Below are positions 12,721 to 26,900 of a stretch of DNA of 64,000 nucleotides, piece by piece. The DNA comes from Atrichornis clamosus. Lineage: Eukaryota > Chordata > Aves > Passeriformes > Menuridae. The position numbers and the translations under genes were made by a program. Each line of letters starts with the position of its first letter. The stretch's first letter is position 1. Location: assembly GCA_013400975.1 (NCBI GenBank), contig WBMZ01011885.1, forward strand, positions 113,427-177,426, given 5' to 3'. Under the pieces are notes generated by a model. It did not search any database, was not told where the DNA came from, and saw only the letters and a list, made by a program, of their open reading frames with translations.

Positions 12721-15700
12721 TTTAAAAGCATAGTGTGCTTAATGACTGCTTACACATATTACAAACCTTGACTGTTCCTAACAGTCAAACACTTATACAA
12801 GTTATACAGAATAGTGCATTTTGATGAGAAGAAAGGGAGATCTGTAGTGTTACTGCATCTTCCAGTTCCACATGTAAAGCATAGGATAAGCAAATGTCAT
12901 CCTTGGTACAGAAGATGGAAGTATCTTGCTCCAGATAGTCACCATTCTCTGACATGGATGACAAGAACTGACAGGGAACCCACTGAAAAAAAGCAATCAT
13001 ACCCATAGGTGCAACCAACCTAATGACAGTTCTGGAATGCTTTAGGAAATACCAAGATGACTCAGTATTTCCATCTATTGGAGTACTGACAGCTGTTGTG
13101 GCAAAGTTCTGCACTAAGAGAATGATGTTGATGTGCAGTAGCACTGTTTGCCACTGGCTCCAGTACATACAATAACCAGAACATTCAGACGTAGCTCAGC
13201 CCTTCTTAAGATTGAGCACTAAAGGTGTATTTTTAATTAATTGTAAACTGAAACTTTCCAGGTTTGTTTGTTTTTTTCTTTTTCACCTTGCTATCAAACT
13301 TCTGCCCAAGTTCACCTTTTTTTTCCCCCCAAGAGATTGTTTTAAGATAGAGACACAGCTAGTCTGCTTTAGGCAACCACAATAATTTAAACCACCTTTT
13401 ATTACAAACCAGCCTTGACCATGAACCTACATCCCTACAAGATAAGCTGATATCACTACAGATGAGAACATTTTTATCTTACCACAAGAGAACAGTTTGT
13501 CTTGCAGCAAAAAAATAGGCAGATCTGTAGCATGGAGACATGCCCTCAGAACTATTACAAAAAAAGGATGGTAAAGTTGTAGAAATATTAAAAACAAACA
13601 CACACACAAGCTAAGAAATTTTTCATAAGAGGCATTATGTGAACTAAATACCAGCTTTTTCTGAAGGGCTACATTTTGACTAGCTTGGATCCTTTGTGTT
13701 ATCGTATGATTATGATACATCACTATTTCCTGTAGCTACCAAATTTTCATAATTCCCACTACATTTTATGAATATAAATACCATTGGCCAGAGATTCCAG
13801 GCATGATAAGAAAAAAAATCTGAGTACTGGAACAGCTATCAACATATAGTGGGCTGACTGAGGCCTAGCAGCACCAGAAGGGAAATGTTAAAAGAAATGT
13901 GACCAAGGGGTATAAAACTCCTTGGGAGGGGATACCTCCATATACCCAAAATAAGAGCAACACCTCTGAAATTCCCCATGACCAAGAGTGAAATATCACT
14001 CAAGAGTGTTAAGAAAACTTACAGAAATTACATTTCATTTGTGATTTCTGAGCTCTGATGGTGTTGGAACAGATTTTGAGAGAGGTTTCCTCAGGTTTTA
14101 GAGTGTAATTTTTGCAAATCTTACTTATTCCCTCTTTACTCCTCTATATGAAGTCAGTGTTAACATACTTTCCCTAATTATCTATATTTACATGTCCTAT
14201 TAAATTCCTCTGAAACAGATTCTCAGTTTTCCTTGGGATGTGGATATTTCATTCATGGCTCCTTTGAGCCCTCATCCCTAATATGCCTCCTGCCTTGCAA
14301 TACCCAGCAAACCAAAACTTCCCATGTGTACTCATTATTTTTTTCTCTGCTAACAAACTGAAAGATAATTTCTTGCTGCTTCTTGAAAAGGTTTTTCAGT
14401 AAATAAAGGGTTGTAGTTCACATAACTGCAATATAGAGCAATACACAAAATGCTCACAGTCATGTAGGATTGTCAGCATTATCAAAGGCTGTTGACATGA
14501 TTGAACTGAAAACAGATACTCTGACCTCATCCTTGATGGCTTGACACATTTTCCCATGTGTAGTCATTTAAAATCCAGCCAGAGGCCTGGTACAAGACCT
14601 TTCCATGTCTGCTCAGTGTCACCCAGCGCTCTGCACATTGGTGCACTTCATTTAGGATTCCTGACTCAATTTATTCCCCATTTCCATCACTTTTCTGAAG
14701 ATCAGCTCTTTGGCACCTCTATAGCAGAAACCGGGAAAGTGTAAGTGGAAATATATTAAATTATCCCTCCCTTTCCTTTTCTTTTGCAATAGTATTGGTC
14801 GTAAGATGCAAGTATAAGTCGGTGCTACAGCTTTTCCCAGAGGATGTTGCCCTCAGTCTAACCCTTTCATTGGAAATGTTTGAAGATCAGATCCTGTTGG
14901 TTAAATCTGTTTCTTCACTAGTAAAATTATAAAAATGTAGTAAATCTGTTTTAAGAAAAAATATTGAAAATACTCTTAAAATTCATATCAATGAATTTCT
15001 GAGAGACAATAGCATGAAAAAGGTAAGACAGAAGAGCTGCAAATGTAAGAGGGCAGGGAGAATGGAAGAAAAGCACATAATAAAAATTGGCAGCATTTTT
15101 CCCCTCTCCCTTGCAAATGGTAGATCAACTAAAAGGAAGCAACAGAGCCTGAAAATCACAGAGCAAGCATATGAAAAATGGAAACAGACAGAGGAAATTA
15201 ATAATTTCCTGTACAACCAGAACAATGTTTTCAAGATAAACAATAGGTTTACAAATGAAAACAACAAAGGGAGAAAAAAGTTTCTAGAGAACATTCTTTC
15301 TTCTTGAAATACTAAACAGACCAAATTCTCCGTATGTTCTGAGAGAAACTATTTAAGAAAAAGCTTTGTGATTGGGCTAACTTTAGCTAATATATTTTTG
15401 GGGTTTTTTTTTAATGCAATCAAGTGGGTATAACAATATTTAGCCCAGAATATATATCATAGTAACAGCTTTTCATGTGGATACAAGAAATAAACAGCTA
15501 GAACACTCTTTGCATAAAATTCTGTGTGCTCCTTTATGATCGTTATGGTATTTGCATTAAATAGCAAGTTAAGGATACATTATATTAAATTATCTAGCAC
15601 ATTATTAACAGATGAATAAAACATGATTTTGGTATTGTAAAGTAATACTTTTGGTCTGTGAGAGTCCCTAACATCAAATGTAGAGGAAAATACACTCCAA

Positions 15701-18700
15701 GGAGCAGAACACAGCAGGGCCAGCATACAGTGCTATTGCTCTGCTCACATTCGTGAAACTGATTTGCATCAAGTGAGTGTTTGGGATGAAACACTCCCTT
15801 TTCCCATTGTCAGTCACCAAGAAAAGCAGATGTAGATACAATTTAGGGACGCTGAGTGATGTGGTGCATGACAACTGATCTGCGGCCTTTAAATGCCCTG
15901 CAGTTTGTGAGCAACTCCAGACCAGCTCCCACTCCAGGGAAAAGTCACACAAATAGCAACGTGGTTTTGATGTCTAAAGGTGGCAAAGCAGCACAAAGTC
16001 TCAGCTTTGGGGGCACAGGCGGATGAGTCTGATATCAGTGGTTGTCTTCATGTCCAAAGAGACCTCCAAGCATACACTGCAGAACTCCCGAAAAACATGT
16101 GTCTTACATATATGTATTTGCTTTTAGGGTCACAGTAAATGGCCAGCACAGTGTAAAGGACAGAGATTCAGGTCCGTGGGACAGAGACTCGAGGCAGACA
16201 ATTTGTTCGGGTTTCAGATTTTTAATCTCTAGTGCCACTGGAAAGCTGAAAAAAGTTACTCCAAACATGTTATTCAAGAACTAAGCACTCAGTCAGTATC
16301 AACTAAAATCAGTATTTTCCCTTCTAGCTAGGACTGTGTCAGAAATAAGACTGCAACTATTGCATAAGAGGGTAAGAAGTGTAGGGTTGCTTTTTCTGGG
16401 TCGTTGTATTTCTGTAGTTCTGAATGCTAACTTAATTTGATGATCGCTAAAAGTTTTAAAAACAGATGCAAATTAATTTCCTGTCCAGAGCAAAATGGCA
16501 GATAAGTCACATAGACTGTAGAGCCTCCTACTAGTCATGTTTGACAAGCAAGACATGATGAGTTTCTTTTGCTTCATTTCCACTACTATTTTGACGTGAA
16601 AATGAGGGAAGGATGTTATGTGATTGCAATGCACGTGCAACAAAAGAAGGGGAGGCACTGAAATTTTTCTACTTAATTACAAATCATAGGCTTACACAAT
16701 ACTGAATTTTTGTCTATTGTAGATTTTATTTTTTAAAACAAACTGAAAATAATTTCTGTTTAAAGGGAAAGAACCTATAGAAATAAAGAATATAGAGAAT
16801 TTTCTCTTTGCTTAAGATTATAAGGAATATCATCTATCCCTTATACTGATTACAAGATAATTACACTGAGCCCTCATCTTCAAAGGATGTGTTGGCCCTA
16901 AACTCATCTTATCTGGAGTCTTTTATTCTTAACATGTATGTAATACTATAAGAAGCTGATAATAGGACCAAACAATCTGTCCCAAAGAATATTGGGGATT
17001 TTTATCTAGACCATCAGTCAGTCCCAGAAGCTGTCTGAGCTTATTTCATAAAGACAAATCAAGGAGTTCAAGCCTGTAGAACACCTTAGCCACTAAAGGT
17101 TTTTACTGATGCAACTGCAAAAATTTTCTAGATTTTTGCATTATTTATTCAACATTCAGCTCTGAGGGTATATGGATAACATCAGTGGTAGAAGACATTG
17201 GAAGTCAATGAGGTATTTGGGGGGTTCATAAGGCTAATAAGTCTCTCTAGCATAATAATGTAATGGAAAGATGACACAAATACTTTGCACAAACAGAAAA
17301 ATGAGCAGGGATTACAATTATTTGTCTTACTGATTAAACCTCCCATTTGGCCTCTTTGTTTCAGGTTTAATTTTATGAACTCATCATGGATGTCATTCCA
17401 TGAATCATGGAGTAGTTAAACTGCTAGACTACATATAAATTTCATCTCCTGTTGGAGGGTTTGCTGGGATTTTCCTGTGTGTTTGAGTGTTTGATTTTGT
17501 TTGCCAAAAATGCTCTGAAACAGTGGTAATCAATCAAAATTAAAAGCCAGTAGAACTCTGGGGGGTTGTTTCAAAGCTCATTAAAATCAGTAGAAAGTTT
17601 TCATGAGTGTCACGGTTTAAGAAATTACAACAGTAATGTCAGTAAAAAAACAGCAAAAAAGACAGACTACTCACAGTAGGAAGATTAAATAGATTTGGAT
17701 ACCAAACCACCAAATACATGCTGTTGTTTGAAGTACAGTTTCCCTGTTCTGTGCTATACAGGAGGGAATTCAAAGGACAGTTAGTGTTGTGGATCCCAAC
17801 ATGCCATGAGCTGCTCAAAGAGAATGGGGATACTCTTAGGGCCAAATGTGCTCAAGTTTAAGGACATAAAACACTTTAATAAAAATATGGGTGTTACAAA
17901 TCTTCTGATTTCTCTGGCAGAGTGATTCAAATATTTTCTAAGATTAAGAACTTGATCCACGGTGTTCAATCCCATTCCTGTCTTTAGTCTTAAATGCATA
18001 GCTTTTAGACCTTCCATCCTTAAATTTTAAAAAGTATGCTTTTAAAATAATCAAACTGATTTTCAGTCCTATGCAGATCTTATCCGTATTGCACAAATTA
18101 TTTTTTAAGAAACCTTCTTTTTCTCCCTCTTTTCATATTAACTATGTTCATAAAGACTGCAAAAAACACTATCTTGGCAAGTGTGTCTGAGTTCAGTATT
18201 CCTAAATTTTGATTAAGGTTCATGTCTATTTTAATAGACCGAGACTCATTAGAGATTAAACTCTCTACCCATGGTCCATTATGATCTACTGACAATGCAA
18301 ACTCAATCTATCTGTGCAGTTAAGCTGTACTCATGGTGCTTGGAATTGTCAAAGAATTGTGGTCAATCCAAGAATTACTTTTTAATCACTTCTGAGCTCT
18401 AAATTTTTAGCTGAATATCAGAATGAAACTTCAGATGTGCACTTGAATATGCTATGCATCATGACAGTTCCTGAAAAATTATAACTGTTACTTGTTAAAA
18501 ATTATTCTATATAAAGGAAATTGGACCTTTCACATTATCTAAGTAAGCAGACTAAATTTGAATGTATATACAACTGCTGTGCAAATTTTCCCAAATGAAT
18601 ATTCAGTTTGGACTTTACATCTATTTCATATTTCCTAGATGATTACTGTAAACAAAAAAAATTACACCATTTTTCACCAACAGAAAAGCTATTCATACGG

Positions 18701-19189
18701 GAAAAATAAGTATAATTTATGTCACCTTAAAGTTGGTGAGGTAAAAACCATTTTTTCTTGTCATCAGTATGGAATAGAAAAAAGTATTTTGTTTGCAAAT
18801 TTGAAACATTATTCTTAAAATACTGTTTTATGCGGTTAATGTTGTATAAAATCTTTCCCAAGTAATAAAAGAGAAAATAAAAATTAACTGGTGTTCTGTC
18901 TTCACAGTCTTATCTACACTCACCTTTCAGAAAGTTCCTAACTTACCTAACTGCAACTGAGCATGGCACTTTACACAGGCACTTTACATTTAATATGCAA
19001 AATTGAACCTCTTCTTACTTGGATCGCATAGATTGTCTGGAAACACAGAATTTGAATCTCTAAGAAACAGTTTGTTCTGTAGCACTAGCACTCAATAAGA
19101 GCCTTATGGTACATACCTGGAAGACAGTACTAGCAGGTCTACGTGGTGATTTAAATCATGATCCTCCCTGACCTGCAATGCTGCAGTCA
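12721..19189. other. Non-coding interval, nothing recognised
   Basis: There is no supported gene. A 127-codon ATG-initiated minus-strand frame at 12785-13168 has no recognised domain and is discussed as a finding. Overlapping opposite-strand frames near 14983-15324 are lysine-rich or leucine-rich products of AT-rich DNA. I recognised no transposon. Confidence 0.55.
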
Positions 19190-19370
19190 GAAAATAAAAG
19201 CAGTACGAGACCAGCATTAAAGCCCACCTGGACTTCAGTACAGCCTTCGATACTGACTCCCACAGCATTCTCCTGGAGAAGCTGGCAAACCACAGCCTGG
19301 ACAGCTGCACAGGAAAATTGGCACCATGAAAGTTGTCCTTTAATTTATTAAACAAGGTGTGAAAGTAGAA
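19190..19370 (+). repeat. CR1-type reverse transcriptase relic
   Basis: The plus-strand frame reads AHLDFSTAFDTDSHSILLEK followed by LANHSLDSCT. This is the YLDFSKAFDTVSHSILLEKL core block of CR1-type LINE reverse transcriptases. It is followed by a stop, and upstream it is degraded within about 20 codons. The piece is too short and damaged to define its ends. It shows that an old CR1 insertion once extended here. Confidence 0.75.
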
Positions 19371-20629
19371 GCAGGAGAAGACTTAGGTAAAAAGTACACA
19401 AATATTTTTTCCAAGTTAACGAATACATTTTTTGATACACACAAAAACCTGAAGAGGTCATGCAGTGGCTGTAAGAGAATCTAATACATTTTACAAGGTT
19501 TTGTAGAAACAGTATCTTCATAGGTTATTGTGAATAAAGTTAGGAAAAAACAGACGTAAGAAGAAAGTAGCTAATAAACAGGAAATCTCAAAAATATTCA
19601 GGGCCTCGTGCTTTGTTCATAATATTATATATGGTTATAATAATATATTTATCTATTTCATATACATTATATTTTTATACCTAAAGAGTAAACAGATAAC
19701 ATACCAACATGCATATGTTTATACACACATTTGCATATAATTTGATTATATTTCTGGATATATAACAAATCACAAAGAAATAATATGCTATAACCTAAAA
19801 TATGGAGAGAGAAAGAGAGAGACCTATACATATACATGTAGGTATATATATTCTACATTTATGACATTTGAAATCTTGACCTTTAATTTGATTTGAGCAT
19901 CTTTGAAACTTTGATCAAAGACTCTTCTTCAGAAAGACTTGCCCCTGTATAAAATCTCTGTTTCTGGGAATTTTAAATTGTTGGGAGATATACTTTTATA
20001 TTTTCATGACATGTATGCACATTCTCTTTGCCAAATGAGGAATATTTTTGGCATAGTTTTAGGTAATTTTTACTAACATTATCACTAGTAATTAGTAACT
20101 TGGCACACAAGCAAGCACTAAACCAGTGTGCAGTGAATTTTGAAACTGCAAAGACCAAAGAGACGTCAGGCAGATTAGTGACAACAAAATGTTTCAAAAT
20201 TAAGAACACTTATGGTAATTTTAACTGTATCCAAGAGGCTAAAACTCTAGTAGCTGAATCCAAAATAATAAGTTTCCACTGAACCTTAATGCTGTGGCTC
20301 CAGAGAGCTTTAATTTATTAAAGCATACATAAAATAACAGGGAGAAAGAGGGGGGAAAAGGAGCTTTTAAAAATATTGTAATTTTTCCGAATCTTTGCTG
20401 TGTGTTCAGATAAATGCCTATATGCTTTGCTCATGTGTCTCTGTGCCAAATTTCTACTGGTGGCGGCTTGTTGCCATAAAAAGAACACCACACATGAGAA
20501 GACAGTGAACCAGGTGACAGAGTGAACCATGCACATCTGCTCATCCCTGGAGCCTGGATCGCCTGTATCAGCTGGGGACAAATGAAGCTGAATATAGCTA
20601 TCCAATGTTAGTGTCTGCCAAAACCCAAC
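19371..20629. other. Very AT-rich interval
   Basis: The part at about 19610-19860 is strongly AT-rich with TATA/ATAT runs and a GA-rich stretch (gagagagaaagagagaga) at about 19804-19821. No gene or transposon is recognised. Confidence 0.55.
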
Positions 20630-20930
20630 ACAATTTGGCTAATTCTTTCCTCCTGATACAATTATCTGTTTAGCTGAAGAGTTACCATATTCATTATAAT
20701 TCTGAACATCTCCTCAATCTATATTAATTATATGGATAATATTATTTGAAACACAGGGCTCACGGAGTCTCATCACCACTCAAGGAAGCACATTAGCCTC
20801 AGGCTAATTGCTCAAGAAAATTGTTAGGCTTCTGTATGTATCATTCAGATCATAATTCTGTTCACTACATAAATAATCACTAACATTGCCTAAATTATCC
20901 TTTCAGTACAAGTTCCTATTCATGCTTAAA
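20630..20930. promoter_or_regulatory. Candidate conserved non-coding element
   Basis: The stretch has no open frame or repeat but has clustered TAAT-type motifs (GGCTAATTC, ATTAATTATATGG, GGCTAATTGCTC, CATAATTCTG) in moderately complex sequence. It resembles enhancer-like conserved elements in composition only. Confidence 0.22.
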
Positions 20931-23900
20931 AGAGGGAATTTTCTTCCATGTGAATAAAGAAAAAGGTTTTATTTATCTTCAGGTATCTTTCCCTGAGCAG
21001 TGTCTGTGCTTTTTTTATCATGAAATGGAGACATGACAAAAATTAAAGTGAAAACCGGTATGCACATGGATTTAATGGGATGTTGCTTCATAAACCATTT
21101 GTAAATCTAAGCAGCAAATGTATTCTACTGCATAAGACAGGATAAATGGCAAGTGCTAAGGCAGTTGCAATGCAAAAATCACAAAGCCAATTATATCAGT
21201 TATAATTGATAGGACAATAAGCACAGAAAAATACGGATACATTTAGTTGATTTTGTTGACAACCAACCAAAGCCACTAAATTCATTAATTTTAGCCTTGC
21301 AGGGAGAATTAATCTGGATGTGCTTTGCAAAGCAGATTGATAGACCATTTTGCCTTGCACAAGATAAGAACCAGATGATATATCTGTATACTCTAGGAAG
21401 TCATAAAGCATATGGATATCAGTGGCCATCGTTCTTGGCACAGTAATTTGAAAAAAAAAAAAAACAAACTGGTTTGGCAATCATTCCTGCCATTCCAGAT
21501 GAGACAATTAGAATCTGTGCTTAGTAAAAATTTTGTGTTGTTTAAGACATCACAACTAAGTCAAGCTAGCTTAAGAAATGGGTCAGCAGTAAAGAGAAAT
21601 GTATTATGTCTGCTTTAAAGTCAGTCAGGCACTGTGGGGGGAAGTGTGGGACTCTGAAATAGGAATATTAACACTAGCAGATTCACTGAAATCAGACCAA
21701 ATCTGATTTAATTCAGGATACGTTTTCAGTGCAAAGATGTGTTAGAAACAAGATGCATAGCCATTTCCACCAGCAAGCTTTTTAATGTTATAAACTCATC
21801 TTGTCACCAGTCACAAATTAAAATGGTTTCTGGCTTCTTAGACAACTCAGTGCCACCCTGAACACACCTCCCCAAACACGACAGGTAATCTGCACGAACT
21901 ATCTTCTCTGCTCAGAAGAACTGTGCTTTTCTGTGGAGTATGACACAGCCTGGTGATGTCTCTGCTTGCACCTCACATCCCCTGGGTTAATTGATCCTTC
22001 AGCACAGAAGGCACATTCTCATCTGTTCTTGAGAACACATTCAGGTTCCTTTGAAGTCTGCAGCAGTGTTTCTGCTGACTTCAAACAGCTTGGGAATAGC
22101 TCTGTTAGGGGTAAACAGGGAAGAAAAATAAGGTGAGCAAGGAAAATTAGCTTGAAAAAAATTACTGAACTAAAAAGAAAACATACTTTACAGAGTATGC
22201 AATAACAACAAGGCATTCTCATGTAAAAGCTGCATCATAAAGAATCAATTTCACTTGCACAGGCATCTAGAAGAGAAATTCAGCAAAATTATCAAGATTG
22301 CAAGTGGTATATTTCTGAAGTTAGTGCTTCAATATAGTTCACAGAAGAGTTTCATGCCAGCAGACCCCTCAGACCATTGCTACCATTACTCAACCCATCA
22401 AAGCTGACACCCTGGAAGCTGTGTGCACCCAAAACTGCCCCTGAACTAACATGCCCTGCCTCAAGACAGCACCTCCTGCTGTGGTCTGACCTCCCACACC
22501 TGCCAGGGACTTCTACCTCACCATGTGAGGCAGTGACCAGTGATAAATTAGGGACTCCTTGCCTTGGTCTCCGTTTGTACCACAAGCATGCTCTCAGGCA
22601 TCCTGAGCATGAATAACCCATGGTATCTGCTGCTTCTGAAGATATTAAATTAATCAGGAGGTTTCATCACAACCACACAAACATTCCAGGTATCCCTGGC
22701 TGCTTCCAGTCTGCTCAGATTTGTCCATTGCAAAATGACTGCCCTTCTCTTTGCACAAAACCTTCACTAACTAAAGGAATTAGGTAGCCTTTTGCATGAC
22801 GAAGTATGTACTTTACTAGGACAGTTTTCTATTCCTAGGCTCTTGTTTTGAAAATCAAAACCTTATAAATCTTCAATCGTGCTTTAAAAAAAAAAAGAAA
22901 AAAAAAAAAAAAGACATCCCAAGGCTGATGTAAAAGCATGAGGGAATAAAGGCTAACTCTGCATTGCCAATATTTTGCTTAGCAAGCCGCAATCACAGAA
23001 TTCCAGTGCTATAAGCAAAGTCCTGATGTCAGCTACAGTGCTGTCCATCTGCTCAGGATTTGCATTTTGGAGCAGAAATTAGGATCAGTGGGGTGCATTA
23101 CCACTCTCCAAATGTTATATCTGGAGGATATCTACCTACACATTTGTATATGGAAACAGCCTTGCCCCATCTCCTGCAATATGCTTTATGGATTTATCAG
23201 TTGAACTGGCAAGTGCTATTGGTAGTTCAGATATAAAAGCATTTTGCTAAGTATTACCTCCATCAAGCTTTCTTATCTTTCTAAGATAAATCCTTCTCAG
23301 TGTAAGCTTACTGTTAAGAAATGACCATGAGAGTTTTGGAGGAAAAGAGGAAAGGAAAGGGAAAAGTATTGCAGAAGACGTGCAGAGCCATATTTCCCCT
23401 TTTCACCACTACTAATTTACACACACACACATCCTTAGGTCTGTTCCATGTATTGCTACTATATACACAGTATGCTGGCTTATAAGGCAGATCAGGAAAT
23501 GCTGATGAAAAATCTGAAAGCTAGGAAGAACCAGAGTATCTTGATTTTCTCTCAGTTATTCTCATAATAACCTCAGTAGTTTGAGTTTGACCAACATGTA
23601 CTCCCAGAAATAATTCAAACGTCATTTAAAGATCTTAAGAATAAGTGTGGTAATAAAAATACTGTTCTTGTTACTATTTACTGCTTATCTTGGTGATTTG
23701 AATAATTGAGTAACTGTGACTTTTGTAAAAATGTACTTAATTTCTCATCCAAATTAGCTACCTTTAAGTCCAGAACATTTCTTTTCATCACAGTTTTTTT
23801 AGTGGGCTGTAAAAATTCTACTGTATCTACCACTTTCTCTTCCTGAAGATACTTTCACAACTGAATCACATTGCCTCTCACCCTTCCCTTCAATATACTA

Positions 23901-26900
23901 AACAAAGAGAACCCTGCAATTCTTTGAAAGAAAGCCTTGTTTTACAGACCTTTTATCACTCCTAGGCTTAACACCTCCCTAAGTGCAATTTTCCACCATC
24001 CTTCTGAAAATGTGGATAGCCGTGAGATTCAGTGGGTTCCTTCTATAAGAGAAAAGCTGTTTATAGAGGTAAAGCCATGTATTTGCTAATTCCCTCCCTC
24101 TATAAATAAGGATAACACCAGACTTTTTTGCTACAACATAACATGGTGATTTCATTCTCAGTTAACTTTGGAAAATGCATTTTTGCCATTTGGGAACTGT
24201 AGCAGCGACTTCTGTGTTTGGGTCTGGTAATGTTTATATATCATTTTTTTGGAAATTATTTAACAAAACTTGTAAGTATGACTACCTGACCTTCATTATT
24301 TGTGACTCAGTGTCATCTTTGTCTAATGTGTACATTGGTATTATTTTATTTTCTATTTTTTAATCTGGTTCTTGGTTACTGATGAGTATATTGAGTCATG
24401 CTGCCCTGTAAATCGGTCCTTAAAAATCTTCAATGGAAATTCCCACAGTAGATACTCCATTCACCTGTTAGTTCTTATTAATGACAAGGTTTCAGAGCTT
24501 CGGGTCAGCTCTCATCTCATTATCTTGTGCATAAATGCCAGTTTTCAATCTGAAGGTCATAAAATACAAATCAAACTGCTTACTCAAAGGCTTTGTGTTT
24601 TACAGAGCCTTTATCAGCCAAAGTCATTGTCTCAATACAAATTGATGTTATATATTGTAAAACAGATATACTCTGGGGGTTTTTTTCAGGTTCTGGGGGT
24701 TTTTTGCTGTTGCTTTTTTTTTCCCACACAGGAAGCTAGAGTGGCTGCCATTAATAATCTTCCATCCCATCACTTCTTTATGGATTGAATCCAGTCTGTT
24801 TTTTTCTGTTATTATTCACAAGTAGACTGTGACTCTCCAAGCAAAATAATGTCTGGTCTGCAGGAGAAGTTAAACAGCATTTTGTGCTAGTGCCATGACA
24901 GGCTATCTACAGAAAAAGATCTGGATTGTTAATCAGTGTAATATATGCAATAGCAGCCAGCATGGCAGATTAGCTTTTGAATTCATTGAACCTCCAGCAA
25001 CTGGGAAAGTCACCACCAAATACCCTACACACTGCACAAAGCCTTGCATTTCACAAGCACCCTTCCAGTTACTAAAATTTGTTAGATCAGTAGGAATGCA
25101 ACTCGGAGGTTTCAAATTTACTTATCTGTGACCTTTATACCTGATTTTGTATGAGTTCTGAATTCAAATGCAAAATTTGAATGATGATCACATCTTTCAT
25201 TGCAAACTTTGAACACTATTGATTTTTCTCTTTAATTTTTGTCTCAGTCGTATCAATCAATCAACAACAGTTTTTGAATGTATATGCTTGCTTATGTTGC
25301 TATGGTTCCCCTTGCTGTGCTGAGCAAAACCCTGTGAAATGAATTTGCATTTTGCTGGGAGAAATCTGTCTTTTGCTTCTTCTCACCAGGAGATCATTCT
25401 TTGTGATATTTCAGTCTCTTGCTGAGACTACTGTCTTAAAATTGCAGAGAATTATGTCTTTATATGAGATGACAATAACAAAAATAGATGCGGTTATTCT
25501 TAAAATAAATACTATTCTTTATCAAAATGCTGTGTTGAAATGTAACAAAGATTATTTCATCAAGTTAACAAAAGAATCAAACAAAATCCAGGACCCTGTA
25601 TTTAACAATAATTTATTATAATGGTGCAATAAAAAGGACACATCAAACTTTGTTTGTTTGGGGTTTTTTACAGATACAAAGAAGAAGAACTAAGGTATTG
25701 GAATAGGTGCAAAAAAACAAAGAAAAATTTAAATTGCTTTTATTTTCATATTTTCCTACTATGGAAAGGTCAGTTAGATATCAAAGAAAACCTTTTAACA
25801 TCTTAGGTTTTCACCCCAAAATTGAGCAAAAAGTAGAAATAGGCTTTGGCTTCTACACAAATTTTGTAAGCCAACATTTTGTATTACTGTCTGATGTACT
25901 TAATACTGATATAATCTAACTAAAGTGCTTAAATCATGGGTTAGGGAATAACATCTGCAAAATATCTACATATCCTGAACTGATTGCACTTATAGAGAAA
26001 ATAAAATATTGTAATTGCAAAAAGATGTGGTGGTTTGTCATGTTATTGGAAATGCAGAGATATGATTTCATTACAGAGCACTGCATCAATCTAGAATGTA
26101 AAGGCTGCACCCCAAGAGTCTAAATGATGCTCACTGCCAGCATCCATGTGAGTATGCAAAGGTACCTACGTATCTTGAGGATATATTAATTGCTCCTCTT
26201 CTCAGCAGGCAAAGAGATGACAAAATCTGAAACCGGAGTCCATAGGACACTCTGAACTTTCTGTTCATATAGCCACAAATATTGGAGCACTGTTGTTAGT
26301 GTAACTTACGGCAATTTAAACGCTCTTCAAAATGCAAAGAAGGAGTTTAAATTCCTTGCCTTAATGAAACAGGAACTTTGGAGTGACAGGAGCCCACTTC
26401 CATGACAATTCTTTTCCGTTCTCCTTCCCCTGCTGGGGCTAGTGAAGCAAGAACCAGGTATTCACGAGGTAAAATGTTAGCACACTTGCTGGTGTTAACA
26501 GGTGATAATGCTAGCATGTGGAGCTGCAATTTTTGTCAGAAGGGCAGAGGCCATCATGCAGAAGAAAGTAGACAAGATGCTGCAAGGATCTCCAGGAAAG
26601 GAAAGGCTGTATTTATAAATGGCACTTTTTAAAAATAGGGAGAAATGAACCAAATCTAAATAAAATTTGAGATTTAATAGTGCATTCCAAAATGTTCAAA
26701 ACGTTTTAAATCATTCTTTGTAGAATCTGCCTAGTAGCTTGAAGCTTCTTAGTATTCCAGGCCTAGCTATCAGAAGATGTTTGACATCCTCAACTCAAAA
26801 TGAGAAGAGCTGATGACTAAAACAGCCATGTGTGGTATTGGAATTATGGTCCAATGCTGGACATAGACTCATAACACCTGCAAGCCTTACAGTATCAGAA

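Noticed and set aside
15014..15324. Overlapping opposite-strand open frames (97 codons +, 113 codons -)
   Set aside because: The lysine-rich and leucine/phenylalanine-rich products mirror the purine/pyrimidine strand bias and look like chance frames.
24372..24788. 138-codon plus-strand open frame
   Set aside because: It starts at TTG, contains a T-rich-derived phenylalanine and cysteine run, and has no family resemblance or splice context.
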